Positions 26,216 through 35,510 of a stretch of DNA of 64,000 nt are shown one piece after another. Origin of the DNA: Streptomyces sp. NBC_00083 (GTDB taxonomy: Bacteria; Actinomycetota; Actinomycetes; Streptomycetales; Streptomycetaceae); NCBI RefSeq assembly GCF_026343295.1, contig NZ_JAPELY010000001.1:2728001-2792000 (forward strand). Reading direction: 5' to 3'. The notes below the pieces were generated by a model that made no database searches, had not been told where the DNA came from, and was given only the letters and a program-made list of their open reading frames with translations. The position numbers and the translations under genes are program-made. Numbering within the stretch: the stretch's first letter is position 1; every line of letters starts with the position of its first letter.

Positions 26216-26243
26216 GGCCGGCCGTTCCCGCGGACGGCCGGCC
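26216..26243 (+). terminator. Hairpin between betB and the permease gene
   Basis: A perfect 10-bp stem, GGCCGGCCGT (26216-26225) and ACGGCCGGCC (26234-26243), with an eight-base loop sits 14 bases after betB. Inside an apparent operon it may be a partial terminator or mRNA-processing element that sets relative expression. Confidence 0.5.
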
Positions 26244-26289
26244 ACCGCACCGTGCCCCTCCTGAATCCCTGCCTACTTGGAGTCTGGTC

Positions 26290-27831
26290 ATGAGCATGAC
26301 GAAGGATGACGACGATCTGCGGGAGTTCGGTTACAGACCCGAACTCAAGCGCACCCTCGGCAACTTCCACACCTTCGCCGCCGGCATCAGCTACATCTCG
26401 ATCCTCACCGGCACCTTCCAGCTGTTCTACTTCGGCTTCGGCTTCGGCGGCCCCGCCTACTGGTGGTCCTGGCCCCTGGTCTTCGTCGGCCAGTTGATGG
26501 TCGCCCTGTGCTTCGCCGAACTCGCCGCCAAGTACCCCGTGGCGGGCTCGGTCTACAACTGGGCCAAGAAGCTCGGCGGACCGCACGTCGGCTGGCTGGC
26601 CGGCTGGATGATGCTGATCGCCTCCATCGTGTCGATCGCCGCCGTGGCCCTCGCCTACCAGGCGACCCTGCCGCAGATATCCAAGGTCTTCCAGATCGTC
26701 GGCGACGGCACCGGCACCTACGACGTCGCCACCAACGCCGTCATCCTCGCCGCGGTCCTGATCCTCTTCACCACCCTGGTCAACGCGTTCGGCGTCAAGC
26801 TGATGGCCCGTATCAACACGGCCGGCGTCTTCCTCGAACTCGTCGCCACGGTCGTCCTGATCGTCCTGTTCGCGGTCCACGTCGTGCGCGGCCCGAGCGT
26901 CGTGCTCGACACCCACGGCCACGGCGGCAGCGGCGGCTTCGGCTACATGGGCGCCTTCCTCACCGCCGCCCTCGCCTCCGCCTACGTCATGTACGGCTTC
27001 GACACCGCGGCCTCGCTCGGCGAGGAGTCCGTCGACCCGTCCCGCAACGCGCCGCGCGCGATCCTGCGGGCCCTGCTCGCCTCGTTCGTGCTCGGCGGCC
27101 TGATCCTGATCCTCGCCCTGATGAGCGTCTCCAGCCTCGACGGCAAGGGCATCACCACCGACGGCCTCCAGTACGTGGTGCTCGACGTGCTCGGCGACAC
27201 CGGCGGCAAGCTCATGCTCTGGTGCGTCCTGATCGCGGTCACCGTGTGCGCGCTCGCCGTGCACACCGCCGCCATCCGCCTCGCGTTCGCGATGTCCCGG
27301 GACAACAACCTGCCCGCCGCGTCCCTCATGGCGAAGGTCAGCCCGCGCTTCCAGACCCCGGTGCTGCCCGCCGTCGTCATCGGCGTCCTCGCCCTGGCGA
27401 TCCTCCTGGTGAACATCCGCCAGCCGCAGATCTTCTCGGTGGTGACCAGCATCGGCATCATCATGATCTACGTCGCCTACCTGCTGGTCACCCTGCCCAT
27501 GCTGGTCGCCCGGCTGCGCGGCAAGTGGACCCCGGCCGGCGACGGCAAGTTCTCGCTCGGCCGCTGGGGACTGCCGGTGAACATCGTCGGCGTGCTGTGG
27601 GGCGGGGCGATGACCATCAACCTGGCCTGGCCGCGCCCCGAGGTCTACAACGCCGCCGCGCCCTACCACTGGTACCTGCGCTGGGGCGCCTTCCTCTTCG
27701 TCGGAGCCGTCCTGCTCGGCGGCTTCGCCTACTACTGGTTCGTCCAGCGCCACAAGACCGGCGTCCTCGCGAGCCACGCCGCACCGGACAACGAAAGCGA
27801 GTCGCAGACCCATGCCCGTACAGCCCTCTGA
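26290..27831 (+). CDS. APC family permease, probable choline/amine importer
   Basis: This 513-residue transporter has about twelve helices and the amino acid-polyamine-organocation fold: an early ISYISILTGTFQLFYFGFG helix, the conserved FAELAAKYPVAGSVYNWAKKLGG loop, and MYGFDTAASLGEE in the middle. It resembles the bacterial GABA/choline permease branch of the superfamily. Its place between betB and betA suggests choline or a similar quaternary amine as substrate; this is inference. ATG 26290 follows GGAG by about eight bases. The last 20 bases overlap betA. Confidence 0.85.
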   Translation: MSMTKDDDDLREFGYRPELKRTLGNFHTFAAGISYISILTGTFQLFYFGFGFGGPAYWWSWPLVFVGQLMVALCFAELAAKYPVAGSVYNWAKKLGGPHVGWLAGWMMLIASIVSIAAVALAYQATLPQISKVFQIVGDGTGTYDVATNAVILAAVLILFTTLVNAFGVKLMARINTAGVFLELVATVVLIVLFAVHVVRGPSVVLDTHGHGGSGGFGYMGAFLTAALASAYVMYGFDTAASLGEESVDPSRNAPRAILRALLASFVLGGLILILALMSVSSLDGKGITTDGLQYVVLDVLGDTGGKLMLWCVLIAVTVCALAVHTAAIRLAFAMSRDNNLPAASLMAKVSPRFQTPVLPAVVIGVLALAILLVNIRQPQIFSVVTSIGIIMIYVAYLLVTLPMLVARLRGKWTPAGDGKFSLGRWGLPVNIVGVLWGGAMTINLAWPRPEVYNAAAPYHWYLRWGAFLFVGAVLLGGFAYYWFVQRHKTGVLASHAAPDNESESQTHARTAL

Positions 27832-29395
27832 AGCACCCGTCCCCGCCGAGGAGTTCGACTACGTCGTGGTCGGCGGCGGCACGGCGGGCAACGTGGTCGC
27901 GGCCCGCCTCAGCGAGGACCCCTCCGTCACCGTCTGCGTCCTGGAGGCAGGGCCCTCCGACGTCGGCGACGACAACGTCCTCAAGCTCGACCGCTGGATG
28001 GGCCTGCTCGAATCCGGCTACGACTGGGACTACCCGGTCGAGCCGCAGTCCCACGGCAACAGCTTCATGCGCCACGCCCGCGCCAAGGTGCTCGGCGGCT
28101 GCTCCTCGCACAACTCCTGCATCGCGTTCTGGGCGCCCGCCGAGGACCTCGACGCCTGGGAGGCGGCGGGCTGTTCGGGCTGGGGCGCGGCCGACATCTT
28201 CCCGCTCTACCAGCGGCTTGAGACCAACGACGCCCCCGGCGACCACCACGGCCGCAGCGGCCCGGTGAAGATCAGGAACGTCAAGTCGAACGACCCCTGC
28301 GGCGCCGCGCTGCTCGAAGCGTGTGCCCAACAGGGCATCCCCACCACGCAGTTCAACGACGCCAGGACCGTGGTCCGGGGCGCCAACTGGTTCCAGATCA
28401 ATTCCGACGAGAACAACACCCGCCAGTCCTCCTCGGTGGCCTACCTCCACCCCGTCATGGACAAGCGGCCCAACCTCGTCGTGCGCACCGGGGTCCGCGC
28501 CAAGAAGCTCGTCATCGACGGCGACCGCCGCTGCACCGGCGCCGAGTACCTCGACCCGGACCTCATCCACACCCGTACCGTCACCGCGCGGCGCGAGGTC
28601 ATCGTGTCGTGCGGCTCGATCGACACCCCCAAGCTGCTCATGCTGTCGGGCATCGGACCGGCCGCGCACCTGCGCGAGGTCGGTGTGGACGTCCTGGTCG
28701 ACGCCCCCGGTGTCGGCGAGAACCTCCAGGACCACCCCGAGGGCGTCATCATGTGGGAGGCCAAGCAGCCCATGACGACGGCCTCCACCCAGTGGTGGGA
28801 GATCGGCATCTTCGCCGACACCGAACCGGGCCTCGCCCGCCCCGACCTGATGTTCCACTACGGCCAGGTGCCGTTCGACATGAACACCGCCCGCTACGGC
28901 TATCCGACCACCGAGAACGCGTTCTGCCTCACCCCCAACGTGACGCAGGCCAAGTCGCGCGGCACCGTCCGCCTGCGGACCCGCGACTACCGCGACAAGC
29001 CGATGGTCGACCCGCGCTACTTCACGCACGAGCACGACGAGCGGGTCATGACGTACGGGCTCAAGCTGGCCCGCGAGATCGCGGCGCAGCCCGCCCTGAG
29101 CGGCTGGGCCGGCGCCGAGCTGGCCCCGGGGCCCGACGTACGCACCGACGACGAGCTGCTCGACTACATCCGCAAGACCCACAACACCGTCTACCACCCC
29201 GCGTCCACCGTGAAGATGGGCGCCGACGACGACGTCATGGCGCCGGTCGACGCCCGGCTGCGGGTCAAGGGCATCGACGGGCTGCGGGTCTGCGACGGCT
29301 CGGTCATGCCGGAACTCGTCACGGTCAACCCGTGCATCACCACGATGGCGATCGGCGAGAAGTGCGCCGACCTGCTGAAGGCCGACGCGCGCTGA
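27812..29395 (+). CDS. betA: GMC oxidoreductase, choline dehydrogenase-like
   Basis: This 527-residue FAD enzyme belongs to the glucose-methanol-choline oxidoreductases. The FAD-binding loop is VVVGGGTAGNVVAARL; ARAKVLGGCSSHNSC is GMC signature 1 and GSIDTPKLLMLSGIG signature 2. The C-terminal catalytic region has YHPASTVKMG and VTVNPCITTMAIGEKC, giving the His and Asn-Pro positions of the family. It would oxidise choline to betaine aldehyde, the substrate of the first gene product. It starts inside the permease gene, so translation is probably coupled. Confidence 0.88.
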   Translation: MPVQPSEAPVPAEEFDYVVVGGGTAGNVVAARLSEDPSVTVCVLEAGPSDVGDDNVLKLDRWMGLLESGYDWDYPVEPQSHGNSFMRHARAKVLGGCSSHNSCIAFWAPAEDLDAWEAAGCSGWGAADIFPLYQRLETNDAPGDHHGRSGPVKIRNVKSNDPCGAALLEACAQQGIPTTQFNDARTVVRGANWFQINSDENNTRQSSSVAYLHPVMDKRPNLVVRTGVRAKKLVIDGDRRCTGAEYLDPDLIHTRTVTARREVIVSCGSIDTPKLLMLSGIGPAAHLREVGVDVLVDAPGVGENLQDHPEGVIMWEAKQPMTTASTQWWEIGIFADTEPGLARPDLMFHYGQVPFDMNTARYGYPTTENAFCLTPNVTQAKSRGTVRLRTRDYRDKPMVDPRYFTHEHDERVMTYGLKLAREIAAQPALSGWAGAELAPGPDVRTDDELLDYIRKTHNTVYHPASTVKMGADDDVMAPVDARLRVKGIDGLRVCDGSVMPELVTVNPCITTMAIGEKCADLLKADAR

Positions 29396-29404
29396 CATCC
29401 CGCC

Positions 29405-29447
29405 GACCGGTTCCGGGCCCTCCCGCGCGGGGAGCCCGGGACCGGTC
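29405..29447. terminator. Bidirectional hairpin terminator (betA / Lrp)
   Basis: A 14-bp stem (GACCGGTTCCGGGC at 29405-29418, GCCCGGGACCGGTC at 29434-29447, one mismatch) fills the space between two convergent genes; its right arm abuts the stop codon of the Lrp gene. Confidence 0.8.
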
Positions 29448-29921
29448 CTAGGACGGGGGTAGCAGCGGCCCGCACTCCCACTGCTGGAAGATCAGCCGGG
29501 TCTCCACCCGCGCCACCTCGGGCCGTGAGGTGAACTCGTCCAGGACGAGCCGCTGAAGGTCCGCGGTGTCCGCGACGGTCACATGCACCAGATAGTCGTC
29601 GGGCCCGGTCAGATGGAACAGCGAACGGGACTCCGGGAGCGCCCTGACCCGCTCCACGAACGGGCCGATCAGATCGCGCCGATGGGGACGCACCTGCACC
29701 GACAGGAGCGCCTGGAGGCCCCGCCCCAGCTTCGCCGGATCGACGCGCAGCTGATAGCCGAGGATCACCCCGCAGCGGCGCAGCCGCGCGACCCGGTCCA
29801 GGCAGGTCGAGGGCGCCACCCCCACCTCGGCGGCCAGATCGCGGTAGGTCGTGCGTGCATCGTTCTGCAGGAGCCGCAGAATGTGCAGATCCACCGGGTC
29901 AAGTACGACGGATTCGGCCAT
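29448..29921 (-). CDS. Lrp/AsnC family transcriptional regulator
   Basis: This 157-residue regulator has an N-terminal helix-turn-helix (LDPVDLHILRLLQNDARTTYRDLAAEVGVAPSTCLDRVARLRRCGVI) and a C-terminal RAM ligand-binding domain (LQALLSVQVRPH, LFHLTGPDDYLVHVTVAD). Its start is 59 bp from that of the divergent gamma-lyase gene, the arrangement known for mdeR-mdeA in Pseudomonas, so it probably controls that gene in response to an amino acid. ATG 29921 begins the conserved domain; 26 extra upstream codons are unlikely. Two GGAGTGT repeats lie in the shared promoter (29938-29944, 29961-29967). Confidence 0.93.
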   Translation of the reverse strand: MAESVVLDPVDLHILRLLQNDARTTYRDLAAEVGVAPSTCLDRVARLRRCGVILGYQLRVDPAKLGRGLQALLSVQVRPHRRDLIGPFVERVRALPESRSLFHLTGPDDYLVHVTVADTADLQRLVLDEFTSRPEVARVETRLIFQQWECGPLLPPS

Positions 29922-29980
29922 GGCCCGAACGTAACACGGAGTGTGGGGCCGGGGGCCCGGGGAGTGTTCACAGTGGCCCC

Positions 29981-31198
29981 ATGGACGCCGACACCACACC
30001 CGTGGACGCCAGAGCCGTGGACACCCTCGCCGTGCACGCGGGCCGCGAAGACCTCGCCGGCCTCGGACTGCACGCCCCGCCGATCGACCTGTCCACCACC
30101 TACCCCTCGTACGACAGCAGGGGCGAGGCGGCCAGGATCGACGCCTTCGCCGCCACCGGCGAGGCCCCCGAGGGGCCGCCCGTCTACGGCCGGCTCGGCA
30201 ACCCGACCGTCGCCCGCTTCGAGTCGGCGCTCGCCACCCTGGAGGGCACCGAGTCCGCCGTCGCCTTCGCCAGCGGCATGGCCGCGCTCTCCGCCGTCCT
30301 GCTCGCCCAGCACGCCACGGGCCGGCGCCACGTCGTCGCCGTACGCCCCCTGTACGGATGCAGCGACCACCTCCTGACCGCGGGGCTGCTCGGCACCGAG
30401 GTCACCTGGGCCGACCCGGAGGACGTCGCGGACGCGATCCGGCCCGACACCGCCCTCGTCATGGTGGAGAGCCCCGCCAACCCGACGCTCGCCGAGGTGG
30501 ACCTGGAGGCGCTCGCCGATGCCTGCGGCGCGGTGCCGCTCCTCGTCGACAACACCTTCGCGACGCCGGTGCTCCAGCGCCCCGTCCGGAGCGGCGCCCG
30601 GCTCGTCCTGCACAGCGCGACCAAGTACCTCGGCGGGCACGGCGATGTCCTCGGGGGAGTCGTCGCCTGCGACGAGGCCTTCGCCCGCCGGCTGCGCCAG
30701 ATCCGCTTCGCCACCGGCGGCGTCCTGCACCCGCTCGCCGGCTACCTGCTCCTGCGGGGCCTGTCGACCCTGCCGGTGCGCGTGCGGGCGGCCTCGGCGA
30801 CCGCCGCCGAACTGGTGGCCCGCCTCGGCGCCGATCCGCGGGTGCTGCGCGTCCACTATCCGAAGGTGGGCGGCGCGATGGTGGCCTTCGAGACGCTCGC
30901 CGACCCGCACGAGGTGATCGCCCGGGTACGCCTGATCACGCCCGCGGTCAGCCTCGGCAGCGTCGACACCCTCATCCAGCACCCCGCCTCGATCAGCCAC
31001 CGCATCGTGCCCGAGGACGACCGCACCGCCTCGGGCGTCAGCGAACAGCTGCTGCGCATGTCGGTGGGGCTCGAAGACGTCGAGGACCTGTGGCGCGATC
31101 TGGACCGGGCGCTGGGCGATTCGCTCGCAACACCCTTGCCCACCAAGGGAGTTCGGGTCCTGCACCCGGCGACGGAGGCGGAGTTCGCCGACGCGTGA
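29981..31198 (+). CDS. Cys/Met-metabolism PLP enzyme, methionine gamma-lyase-like
   Basis: This 405-residue enzyme carries the PLP Lys215 in HSATKYLGGHGD, Asp190 in LLVDNTFATP, and GRLGNPTV for phosphate binding from the neighbouring subunit. Cys127 in LYGCSDH occupies the place of the catalytic-site Cys found in methionine gamma-lyases, which favours methionine degradation to methanethiol, oxobutyrate and ammonia over cystathionine chemistry. About 16 residues between HYP and GGAMVAFE that relatives have are missing in frame. The divergent Lrp gene is its likely regulator. Confidence 0.85.
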   Translation: MDADTTPVDARAVDTLAVHAGREDLAGLGLHAPPIDLSTTYPSYDSRGEAARIDAFAATGEAPEGPPVYGRLGNPTVARFESALATLEGTESAVAFASGMAALSAVLLAQHATGRRHVVAVRPLYGCSDHLLTAGLLGTEVTWADPEDVADAIRPDTALVMVESPANPTLAEVDLEALADACGAVPLLVDNTFATPVLQRPVRSGARLVLHSATKYLGGHGDVLGGVVACDEAFARRLRQIRFATGGVLHPLAGYLLLRGLSTLPVRVRAASATAAELVARLGADPRVLRVHYPKVGGAMVAFETLADPHEVIARVRLITPAVSLGSVDTLIQHPASISHRIVPEDDRTASGVSEQLLRMSVGLEDVEDLWRDLDRALGDSLATPLPTKGVRVLHPATEAEFADA

Positions 31199-31219
31199 GG
31201 GGCGCGGGCGCCCAGGGGG

Positions 31220-31750
31220 TCAGCCGCCGGTCTTGTTCCGGGTGAACTCGTCCTTGCCGAATCCGGCCCAACTGACCTCCAGCTTGGCACCGTTGAGCCT
31301 GGCCGTGCCCCGGGTGCGGCTGGTGTTCCCGTCCTTGCAGGTGAGATGCAGCGTCGCCGATCCGGCGGCGCTGCTCGTCGTTCCGCTGCACTGGTGCTCG
31401 CCGAGGACGGCCGCGTTCCCGCCCTTGATGACGAGGGCGACCGGCTTGTTCTGGGTCACCGCCACCCAGTTGCCGTCGAGAGCGGCGGCCGCGGGCGCGC
31501 CGGCGCCGGGCCGGGTGCTCGCCTTGCCGCCGGGCGCGGCCGAAGCGCCGGATCCGCCCGAAGTCGCTGCGGGCGGTGGGGTGTTCGTGGCCGGGGCCCG
31601 GCCCGGCGCGGTGGCCGACGGGCTGCCGGACGGCTTGTCCGACGCCTTGTCCGACGCCTTGTCCGAGCCGCCGCTGCTGCACCCCCCGGCGAGAAGGGCG
31701 GCGGCCAGCCCGAGGGAGGCGAGGCCGGTGGTACGCAAGAACCTGTGCAC
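31220..31750 (-). CDS. Putative lipoprotein, unknown function
   Basis: This 176-residue protein has a lipoprotein signal (residues 1-24, lipobox LAGGC), a long flexible Ala/Ser/Pro/Gly-rich linker with DKASDKASDKPSGS repeats, and a small C-terminal beta-rich domain (about 90-176) beginning LDGNWVAVTQNKPVALVIKGG with two Cys. It would sit on the outer face of the membrane. I do not recognise the C-terminal domain. It ends 22 bases after the convergent gamma-lyase gene. Confidence 0.75.
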   Translation of the reverse strand: MHRFLRTTGLASLGLAAALLAGGCSSGGSDKASDKASDKPSGSPSATAPGRAPATNTPPPAATSGGSGASAAPGGKASTRPGAGAPAAAALDGNWVAVTQNKPVALVIKGGNAAVLGEHQCSGTTSSAAGSATLHLTCKDGNTSRTRGTARLNGAKLEVSWAGFGKDEFTRNKTGG

Positions 31751-31841
31751 TGCTGATCGTCCCCTTGCTGCGCAATTTCCGGACGCGTCAAGCTATCAGC
31801 CGACGGTCGCGCGCACCCGGACTTCTTCTGTACCTGAACTC

Positions 31842-31870
31842 TTGACGGGCTCGCCGTGCCCTCCTAACTT
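31842..31870 (+). promoter_or_regulatory. Sigma70-type promoter of the CBM13/beta-helix gene
   Basis: TTGACG (31842-31847) and TAACTT (31865-31870) are separated by exactly 17 bases, close to the vegetative consensus. The gene starts at 31988, implying a leader of about 110 bases. Confidence 0.65.
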
Positions 31871-31987
31871 CACACCTTGAAGAAAGGCGTGAACCCCACG
31901 CGTCGCCCAGGACGCCCTCGCGCACCACGTAACTCCTCCTGTACACCCCCCACTTACTCCGTGCATGCCGCGGTACTGGAGAGACGT

Positions 31988-34216
31988 ATGAGAATTCCCG
32001 GCACCCCCGCAAGGCCCCCGCGCCACAGAGTCCGACCTGCCCGCCCCGCCCCGCTCCTCGCCCTGGGCGCCCTGCTCGCCTCCCTCGTCTCGGCGACCGC
32101 CCTCGCCCCCGCCGCGCAGGCCGCCGCCCTGCCCACGGGCTGGGTCACCGTGGCCGCGAGGAACAGCGGCAAGTGCGTCGACGCGGCCGCCGCGGGCACC
32201 GCCGACGGCACGGCCGTCCAGCAGTACGCCTGCAACGCGAGCGCCGCACAGCAGTGGCAGTTCCAGACGACGGGCGACGGATACGTCCGCGTCGCCAACC
32301 GCAACGACGCGAGCAAGGTGTGGGACGTCACCGACGTCTCCACCGCCGACTCCGCGCCGCTCCAGCTGTGGACGTACGGCGGCGGAGCCAACCAGCAGTG
32401 GCTCCCGGTCCAGGAGGCCGCGGGCACCTACCACTTCGTGAACCGCAACAGCGGCAAGTGCCTGGACGTGCCGAGCGCCTCGACCGCCGACGGCGCCCGC
32501 ATGCAGCAGTACGCCTGCAACGGCAGCGCGGCCCAGTCCTTCGGCCTCGACGCGGCGGACGGTCCCCAACCCCCGGCCGGAACCCCGGACTTCGGGCCCA
32601 ACGTCACGGTCTTCGACCCCTCCATGCCGGCCTCCACCATCCAGAACCGGCTCAACCAGGTCTTCGCCCAGCAGGAGAAGAACCAGTTCGGCGCGGAGCG
32701 CTACGCGCTGCTCTTCAAGCCCGGCACCTACAGCGCCGACGCCAACGTGGGCTTCTACACCCAGGTCGCGGGGCTCGGCCTCTCCCCGGACGATGTCACC
32801 ATCAACGGCGCCGTGCACGCCGAGGCCGACTGGTTCCAGGGCAACGCCACCCAGAACTTCTGGCGCTCCGCGGAGAACCTCTCCGTCAACCCCACCGGCG
32901 GCAGCGACCGCTGGGCCGTCTCACAGGCCGCCCCCTACCGCCGCATGCACGTACGCGGCAACCTCCAGCTCGACGACGGCGGCTGGTCGAGCGGCGGCTT
33001 CATCGCCGACTCGAAGGTCGACGGACAGGTCCGCTCCGGGTCGCAGCAGCAGTGGCTCTCGCGCAACACCCAGTGGGGCAGCTGGTCCGGCTCCAACTGG
33101 AACATGGTCTTCGTCGGCGACGTCAACGCGCCCGCCACCACCTTCCCCAGCCCGCCCTACACCACGGTCGCCCAGTCACCCGTGACCCGTGAGAAGCCCT
33201 TCCTGTACGTGGACGGCGCGGGCGCCTACAAGGTGTTCGTGCCGGCCCTGCGGACCAACACCCAGGGCACGTCCTGGTCGGGCGGCAGCCAGAGCGGGAG
33301 CTCGCTCGGGATCGACACCTTCTTCATCGTGAAGCCCGGCGCCACCGCGACCGACATCAACCAGGCACTCGCCCAGGGCAAGAACCTCCTGTTCACGCCC
33401 GGTGTCTACCACCTCGACCAGACCCTGAACGTGAACCGGGCCGACACCGTGGTGCTCGGACTCGGACTCGCCACCCTGGTCCCCGACAACGGCATCACCG
33501 CGATGAACGTGGCCGACGTCGACGGGGTGAACCTCGCCGGACTGCTCATCGACGCCGGCACCACCAACTCCGCGACCCTGATGCGGATCGGGCAGAACGG
33601 GGCGAGCGCCCGGCACGGCGCGGACCCGGTCTCACTGCACGACGTGTTCTTCCGCATCGGCGGCGCGGGCGTCGGCAAGGCGACCCAGAGCCTCGTCGTC
33701 AACAGCTCCGACGTGATCGGCGACCACATGTGGCTGTGGCGCGCCGACCACGGCAGCGGCGTCGGCTGGACCAGCAACACCGCCGCCAACGGCCTGACCG
33801 TCAACGGCACGGACGTCACCCTGTACGGCCTGTTCGTGGAGCACTACCAGCAGCACCAGGTCGTCTGGAACGGCAACGGCGGCCGCACCTACTTCTTCCA
33901 GAACGAGATGCCCTACGACCCGCCGGGCCAGGGCTCCTGGATGAACGGCTCGACGCGCGGCTACGACGCCTACAAGGTCGCGCCGGGCGTGACCAGCCAC
34001 GAGGCCTGGGGCCTCGGCAGCTACTGCTACTTCAGCGCCGACCCCTCCGTGGTGGCCGACCACGCCTTCGAGGCCCCCACCGCGCCCGGAGTCCGCTTCC
34101 ACGACATGGTGACGGTCTCCCTCGGCGGCACCGGAACCATCAGCCATGTCATCAACTCCGAGGGAGGGCCGTCCAACTCGGCGAGCAACGTGGCCGACCT
34201 CGTCTCGGGTCCCTAG
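31988..34216 (+). CDS. Secreted CBM13 lectin plus right-handed beta-helix protein
   Basis: This 742-residue secreted protein has a signal peptide (to about residue 46, ending AQAAA), a ricin-type CBM13 (about 50-185) with three related repeats (NSGKCVDAAAAGTADG, NDASKVWDVTD, NSGKCLDVPSASTADG) and QQW motifs, and then a large domain of parallel beta-helix character (LLFKPGTYSADANVGFYTQVAGLGLSPDDVTING, and later NGITAMNVADVDGVNLAGLLIDAG). The second part looks like pectate-lyase-type or GH55-type helices that act on polysaccharides; the substrate is unknown. Homologues are sometimes labelled adenylyl cyclase, which nothing here supports. GGAG precedes ATG 31988. Confidence 0.8.
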   Translation: MRIPGTPARPPRHRVRPARPAPLLALGALLASLVSATALAPAAQAAALPTGWVTVAARNSGKCVDAAAAGTADGTAVQQYACNASAAQQWQFQTTGDGYVRVANRNDASKVWDVTDVSTADSAPLQLWTYGGGANQQWLPVQEAAGTYHFVNRNSGKCLDVPSASTADGARMQQYACNGSAAQSFGLDAADGPQPPAGTPDFGPNVTVFDPSMPASTIQNRLNQVFAQQEKNQFGAERYALLFKPGTYSADANVGFYTQVAGLGLSPDDVTINGAVHAEADWFQGNATQNFWRSAENLSVNPTGGSDRWAVSQAAPYRRMHVRGNLQLDDGGWSSGGFIADSKVDGQVRSGSQQQWLSRNTQWGSWSGSNWNMVFVGDVNAPATTFPSPPYTTVAQSPVTREKPFLYVDGAGAYKVFVPALRTNTQGTSWSGGSQSGSSLGIDTFFIVKPGATATDINQALAQGKNLLFTPGVYHLDQTLNVNRADTVVLGLGLATLVPDNGITAMNVADVDGVNLAGLLIDAGTTNSATLMRIGQNGASARHGADPVSLHDVFFRIGGAGVGKATQSLVVNSSDVIGDHMWLWRADHGSGVGWTSNTAANGLTVNGTDVTLYGLFVEHYQQHQVVWNGNGGRTYFFQNEMPYDPPGQGSWMNGSTRGYDAYKVAPGVTSHEAWGLGSYCYFSADPSVVADHAFEAPTAPGVRFHDMVTVSLGGTGTISHVINSEGGPSNSASNVADLVSGP

Positions 34217-34290
34217 TCGATGTCGTGGCCTTCTGGCGCCGACGCCCGGGGCTGTGGTTGTCTCGGGGTCCGACGGCTGGGGGGTGTCAC

Positions 34291-35466
34291 ATGGATGTGG
34301 CAGGGAGCATGGCGTTATCCGCCGTACAGGTACTGACCAGCCTGGCCACGGGGGCGGCCACGGCGGCGGGGAACGAGGCGGGCCGGGCGGTGGGCGACCT
34401 CGTCCGGACGCGGCTGGGTACGTCCGAGGACGGCCGCGCCGCGCTGGACGGGGTCGCCGCCGACCCCGCGGACACGTCGGCTGCCGCCGGGTTGCAGGAG
34501 GCGATCCGGGAAGCGCTGGCCGCCGATCCCGAGTTCCGGACCCGCATGGCCGCAGCGCTGGCCGGTCCGCCGCCCAGCGCGCCACCCGCGCACACGGTCG
34601 GCCCGCAGTACACCGGCAGCATCGTCATCGGCGGCGGCAGCAAGGTACGGAACAGCCAGATCTCCCTGGGCCCGCTGACCATCACCAATACACGCGCCGC
34701 CCGCGTGTCCCTCACCGGGGCCGCCGCCCTGCTGGTCGCGCTGCTGGCCCTGGGCCTCTACGGAGGCGTGCAGTTGCTCACCGGCGACGACTCCCCGCAC
34801 GCGACGGACATGCCGTCGTCCGACGCGAAATCCCCCGCGGCAACGCCTTCCGGCGCGACCTCCAGCACGTCGGATGCCGGCGCCCCGGCCGTGGGAGACG
34901 CGGCGAAGGTCCGGCAGATCCTCCCGGACGCGGCGAGCCTGCCGCAGGGATGGGCCGTCGCGAGCGGCTCGCCCACGACGCAACAGTGCCGCCGCGGCCG
35001 TGTCGGTATCTCGAAGGACCGGCAGCCCCACCAGGTCTGCGCCACGGGCTCGGTTCTCGACCTGCAGTCGGAATACGCCCCGGGTCCCGGTGCCGAGTAC
35101 AGCAGGGTGAACGTCGAGGTCCTGGCCTACCCCTCGGTGGCCGCGGCCACCGAGGGGTTCGTGGGAGTGGAGGCCGAGAACGCCGACAGCAACGACGTGA
35201 AGCAGGTGAAGCAGGCGACTCTGCCGTCCTACGGGGACGAGTCATCGGCCGTCACCATGTCCGGCACCGTTCCCGGCAGTGATGCGCGCGTATCGCAGGG
35301 ACTCTCGGTGGCCCGCTGCGGGAGCATCGTGGTGCGGGTCATCGTCTCCGACGACGACGGCGGCACCGCCGGCCTCGACGCGCTCGACGCCTTCACCCGG
35401 ACGGTGACCGCCCGCGCGCAGCAGGTCCTGCACGACACGGCGCCCACCACCGCCGTAGCCCTGTGA
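34291..35466 (+). CDS. Single-pass membrane protein with helical N-domain, unknown function
   Basis: This 391-residue protein has an N-terminal helical domain (about 1-90: ALSAVQVLTSLATGAATAAGNEAGRAVGD, ending DPEFRTRMAAALAG), a short Gly-rich strand region (GSIVIGGGSKVRNSQISLGPLTI), a membrane helix (about 140-162), a Ser/Ala linker and an extracellular domain (about 205-385) with Cys pairs. Similar N-terminal helices occur at the front of some actinobacterial NTPase and effector proteins, so a signalling role is possible, but I do not recognise the family. It starts 75 bp after the beta-helix gene and may share its transcript. ATG 34291 is the only sensible start. Confidence 0.65.
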   Translation: MDVAGSMALSAVQVLTSLATGAATAAGNEAGRAVGDLVRTRLGTSEDGRAALDGVAADPADTSAAAGLQEAIREALAADPEFRTRMAAALAGPPPSAPPAHTVGPQYTGSIVIGGGSKVRNSQISLGPLTITNTRAARVSLTGAAALLVALLALGLYGGVQLLTGDDSPHATDMPSSDAKSPAATPSGATSSTSDAGAPAVGDAAKVRQILPDAASLPQGWAVASGSPTTQQCRRGRVGISKDRQPHQVCATGSVLDLQSEYAPGPGAEYSRVNVEVLAYPSVAAATEGFVGVEAENADSNDVKQVKQATLPSYGDESSAVTMSGTVPGSDARVSQGLSVARCGSIVVRVIVSDDDGGTAGLDALDAFTRTVTARAQQVLHDTAPTTAVAL

Positions 35467-35510
35467 AGGCCCCTCTTCCCGCGGGCTGCCCGGTGACCGG
35501 ACCGGACCGC

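Noticed and set aside
24460..27813. 1117-codon open frame on the minus strand
   Set aside because: It is antisense to betB and the permease gene and has no recognisable domain; the sense genes are clear.
31988..34216. Adenylyl cyclase annotation for the CBM13/beta-helix protein
   Set aside because: No nucleotide-cyclase residues are visible; the sequence shows a lectin module and a repeated beta-helix pattern.
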